In this document: in pieces, positions 62,561 through 64,000 of the stretch
Layout of the letters: the number at the start of each line of letters is the position of its first letter
Numbering within the stretch: position 1 is the first letter of the stretch
Source: Prosapia bicincta
Lineage: Eukaryota > Arthropoda > Insecta > Hemiptera > Cercopidae
DNA: 64,000 bases
Direction: 5' to 3'
Assembly (NCBI GenBank): GCA_036971475.1
Contig: JBAIZL010000058.1
Coordinates: 433,501 to 497,500 of the forward strand
Position numbers and translations under genes: made by a program
The notes under the pieces: generated by a model
The model's input: the letters and a program-made list of their open reading frames with translations, nothing else
What the model was told of the DNA's origin: nothing
The model's database searches: none

Positions 62561-63329
62561 GAAGGTAGTAACTTAAGTTTTCCAATTAAATTTTTAGAAA
62601 TGAATATTCAAAGGACAATTTCTACCGTTCATGTGTTAACCGTTTATCATTTAAAATTCAACTTAGTTAACATTAAAATACATTTTCTTTATTATTATCT
62701 AAAACATACCTGGTTGTGCACATTACTTGTAAAACACTTTAAACACATCATTAATTATTGCACATCGATTTTGTACACTGAACACTTAACACATCGCTCT
62801 TGCAAATCAGCGCTCTTAAAAAAAAATGATATTAACTTTTACTTGTTTGAAACACATAAATAATCGCTTCTGACTTCTTCTTTTGTTGCGTTAATAAAAT
62901 TTGGTACCGGCTTTGACATCTTAAATTTTGAATACTGGAAGCTTGTAAATTTCTAGGTTACGTCCGAAAATGCCATCACGTCCGTCTCGTTCGGAGACTT
63001 TTTGAGAAGTGGGGCTTCTGCAAGGGCACGCCAACGGAATTTCCCACCCTTGGTTATTATTTTGAATTTTTTGATTGGTGCATCGGATCAGGCGATATCA
63101 GACCATGCTTACGTCACATGGGGTGATGTAGGTTATTACCTCAAGTTACTAACTCGTACGATATTTTACATTTTTACCCGCTAGGGGCGCTACGAAACTT
63201 ACCCTAGAATTACAATTGTACAAAGAAAACAAAAATTTTCTTTTATATTGGGACGATATATAATTATTAAATAAAAATTAAATATATAAATGAATTTATA
63301 TGTAACACCATATTTTTAAGAGTGTTGCA

Positions 63330-63330
<1 letters not shown>
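62351..63330 (-). repeat. LTR-like ~980-bp repeat, copy 2
   Basis: Reverse complement of 37443-38400 with an internal (TA)n at 62529-62557. It begins TGTAACGTACTAGGTTACTT and ends GTGTTGCA, so the outer dinucleotides are TG...CA as in LTRs. Inserted between (TA)n tracts. Confidence 0.6.
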
Positions 63331-63360
<30 letters not shown>

Positions 63361-63424
63361 AAGGTAAAATCATTGCACTTAATGGTGGATAAAATTACTT
63401 ACTGTACAATAGTAATATATTAAC

Positions 63425-63480
<56 letters not shown>

Positions 63481-63570
63481 TTTTACCATATGTACTTAAA
63501 CAAGAATCTTACTTGGTAGGATACAAGTGAATACAAAAAAACTGTTGCAAAGCTACACACACACACACAC

Positions 63571-63646
<76 letters not shown>
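63330..63646. repeat. (TA)n tracts with a PLE family A scrap and (CA)n
   Basis: (TA)n 63330-63358; family A arm end 63359-63427; (TA)n 63428-63478; sequence with GTACTTAAACAAGAATCTTA as at 8530 (family D tail); (AC)n about 63555-63571; (TA)n 63583-63645. Confidence 0.8.
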
Positions 63647-63647
<1 letters not shown>

Positions 63648-64000
63648 TAGATTTTTTGGACTAGGAGACTGACAGACTTACCTTGGTAAGAGTCCACTCT
63701 GTAGTCTTGAAATAGAAACACATAAAAGCACTTAAACAATGATATATTTCAACCACACAGTGGTCATTGTCAATCGAAGAGAAAACACAAAAAGAAATAT
63801 GAGAGAATGAAATAAAATAATTATAATCACAGATTGTGTAGAGTAGAGATCAGATGTCACAGATGCACAGATTAAAGATATATATATATATTGTTTCCAT
63901 GAGCATATGAGTGATTATAGTTTATATATAAGTCTGTCAGGGGAAAAGAAATAAAGCTATTTGGAAAAAAAAAAAAAAAATGAATGGTTTTATCTGATGT
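63647..64000 (-). mobile_element. PLE family B 3' end, continues past the window edge
   Basis: Terminal arm 63655-63800 and the untranslated part up to ATTTTATCTGATGT at the edge, which is the reverse complement of the ORF end (NIR*). The GIY-YIG ORF should continue to the right. The core on the minus strand reads TTGACAA; stem II has CCACACAGTGGTC. Confidence 0.85.

Overview
The window is eukaryotic, AT-rich and packed with transposons. It looks like an arthropod, most likely an insect. It has spliced genes with multi-kilobase introns, a mitochondrial-clan type cytochrome P450, many Penelope-like retroelements (PLEs), and mariner, Tigger/pogo, piggyBac and hAT remnants. The species cannot be fixed from sequence alone.

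Two host genes account for the cellular coding sequence, and they converge tail to tail. (1) On the + strand, positions 896-30292 hold five exons for the C-terminal half (243 codons) of a cytochrome P450. All splice phases join in frame. The fold-defining ExxR and PERW motifs are kept, but the heme-binding Cys, the I-helix acid and the I-helix Thr are all replaced, so it reads as a pseudoenzyme or a very unusual P450. (2) On the - strand, positions 62049-30727 hold the last seven exons (332 codons plus stop) of APC1 (ANAPC1), the scaffold subunit of the anaphase-promoting complex. The two stop codons are 434 bp apart.

The remaining ~95% is intron filled by nested mobile DNA. P450 introns: Tc1/mariner-like remnant (3.8-4.7 kb), Tigger remnants (5.8-7.0, 7.3-9.8, 21.7-22.8 kb), a pogo-type MITE (12.87-13.48 kb), a piggyBac non-autonomous element with TTAA ends (14.3-15.2 kb), several PLEs (7.8-8.5, 16.9-19.1, 19.8-21.1, 28.3-29.7 kb), and hAT and piggyBac fragments (26.3-27.6 kb). 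APC1 introns: two mariners (38.7-40.0 and 45.1-46.4 kb), a 69-bp minisatellite (42.1-43.97 kb), three or four PLE copies (46.4-52.4 kb), an I-like LINE with RNase H (54.5-58.85 kb) between ~395-bp inverted repeats, and another Tigger (59.7-60.9 kb). Two dispersed repeats each have one copy in a P450 intron or APC1 intron and a partner elsewhere in the window.

The most interesting hidden layer is RNA. Nearly every PLE terminal repeat carries a compact 37-47 nt hammerhead-ribozyme-like motif: stem I, a CUGANGA-like core, one extra nucleotide, stem II, GAAA, a tiny palindromic stem III, and the UH cleavage position. Subfamilies sharing this layout show C3-G8 in some copies and U3-A8 in others, together with compensatory stem II changes. 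That pattern is expected if the RNA fold has been under selection. In the best-preserved PLE the motif overlaps the stop codon of the RT/GIY-YIG reading frame. The PLE termini are almost always bounded by (TA)n tracts and often occur as fold-back pairs.
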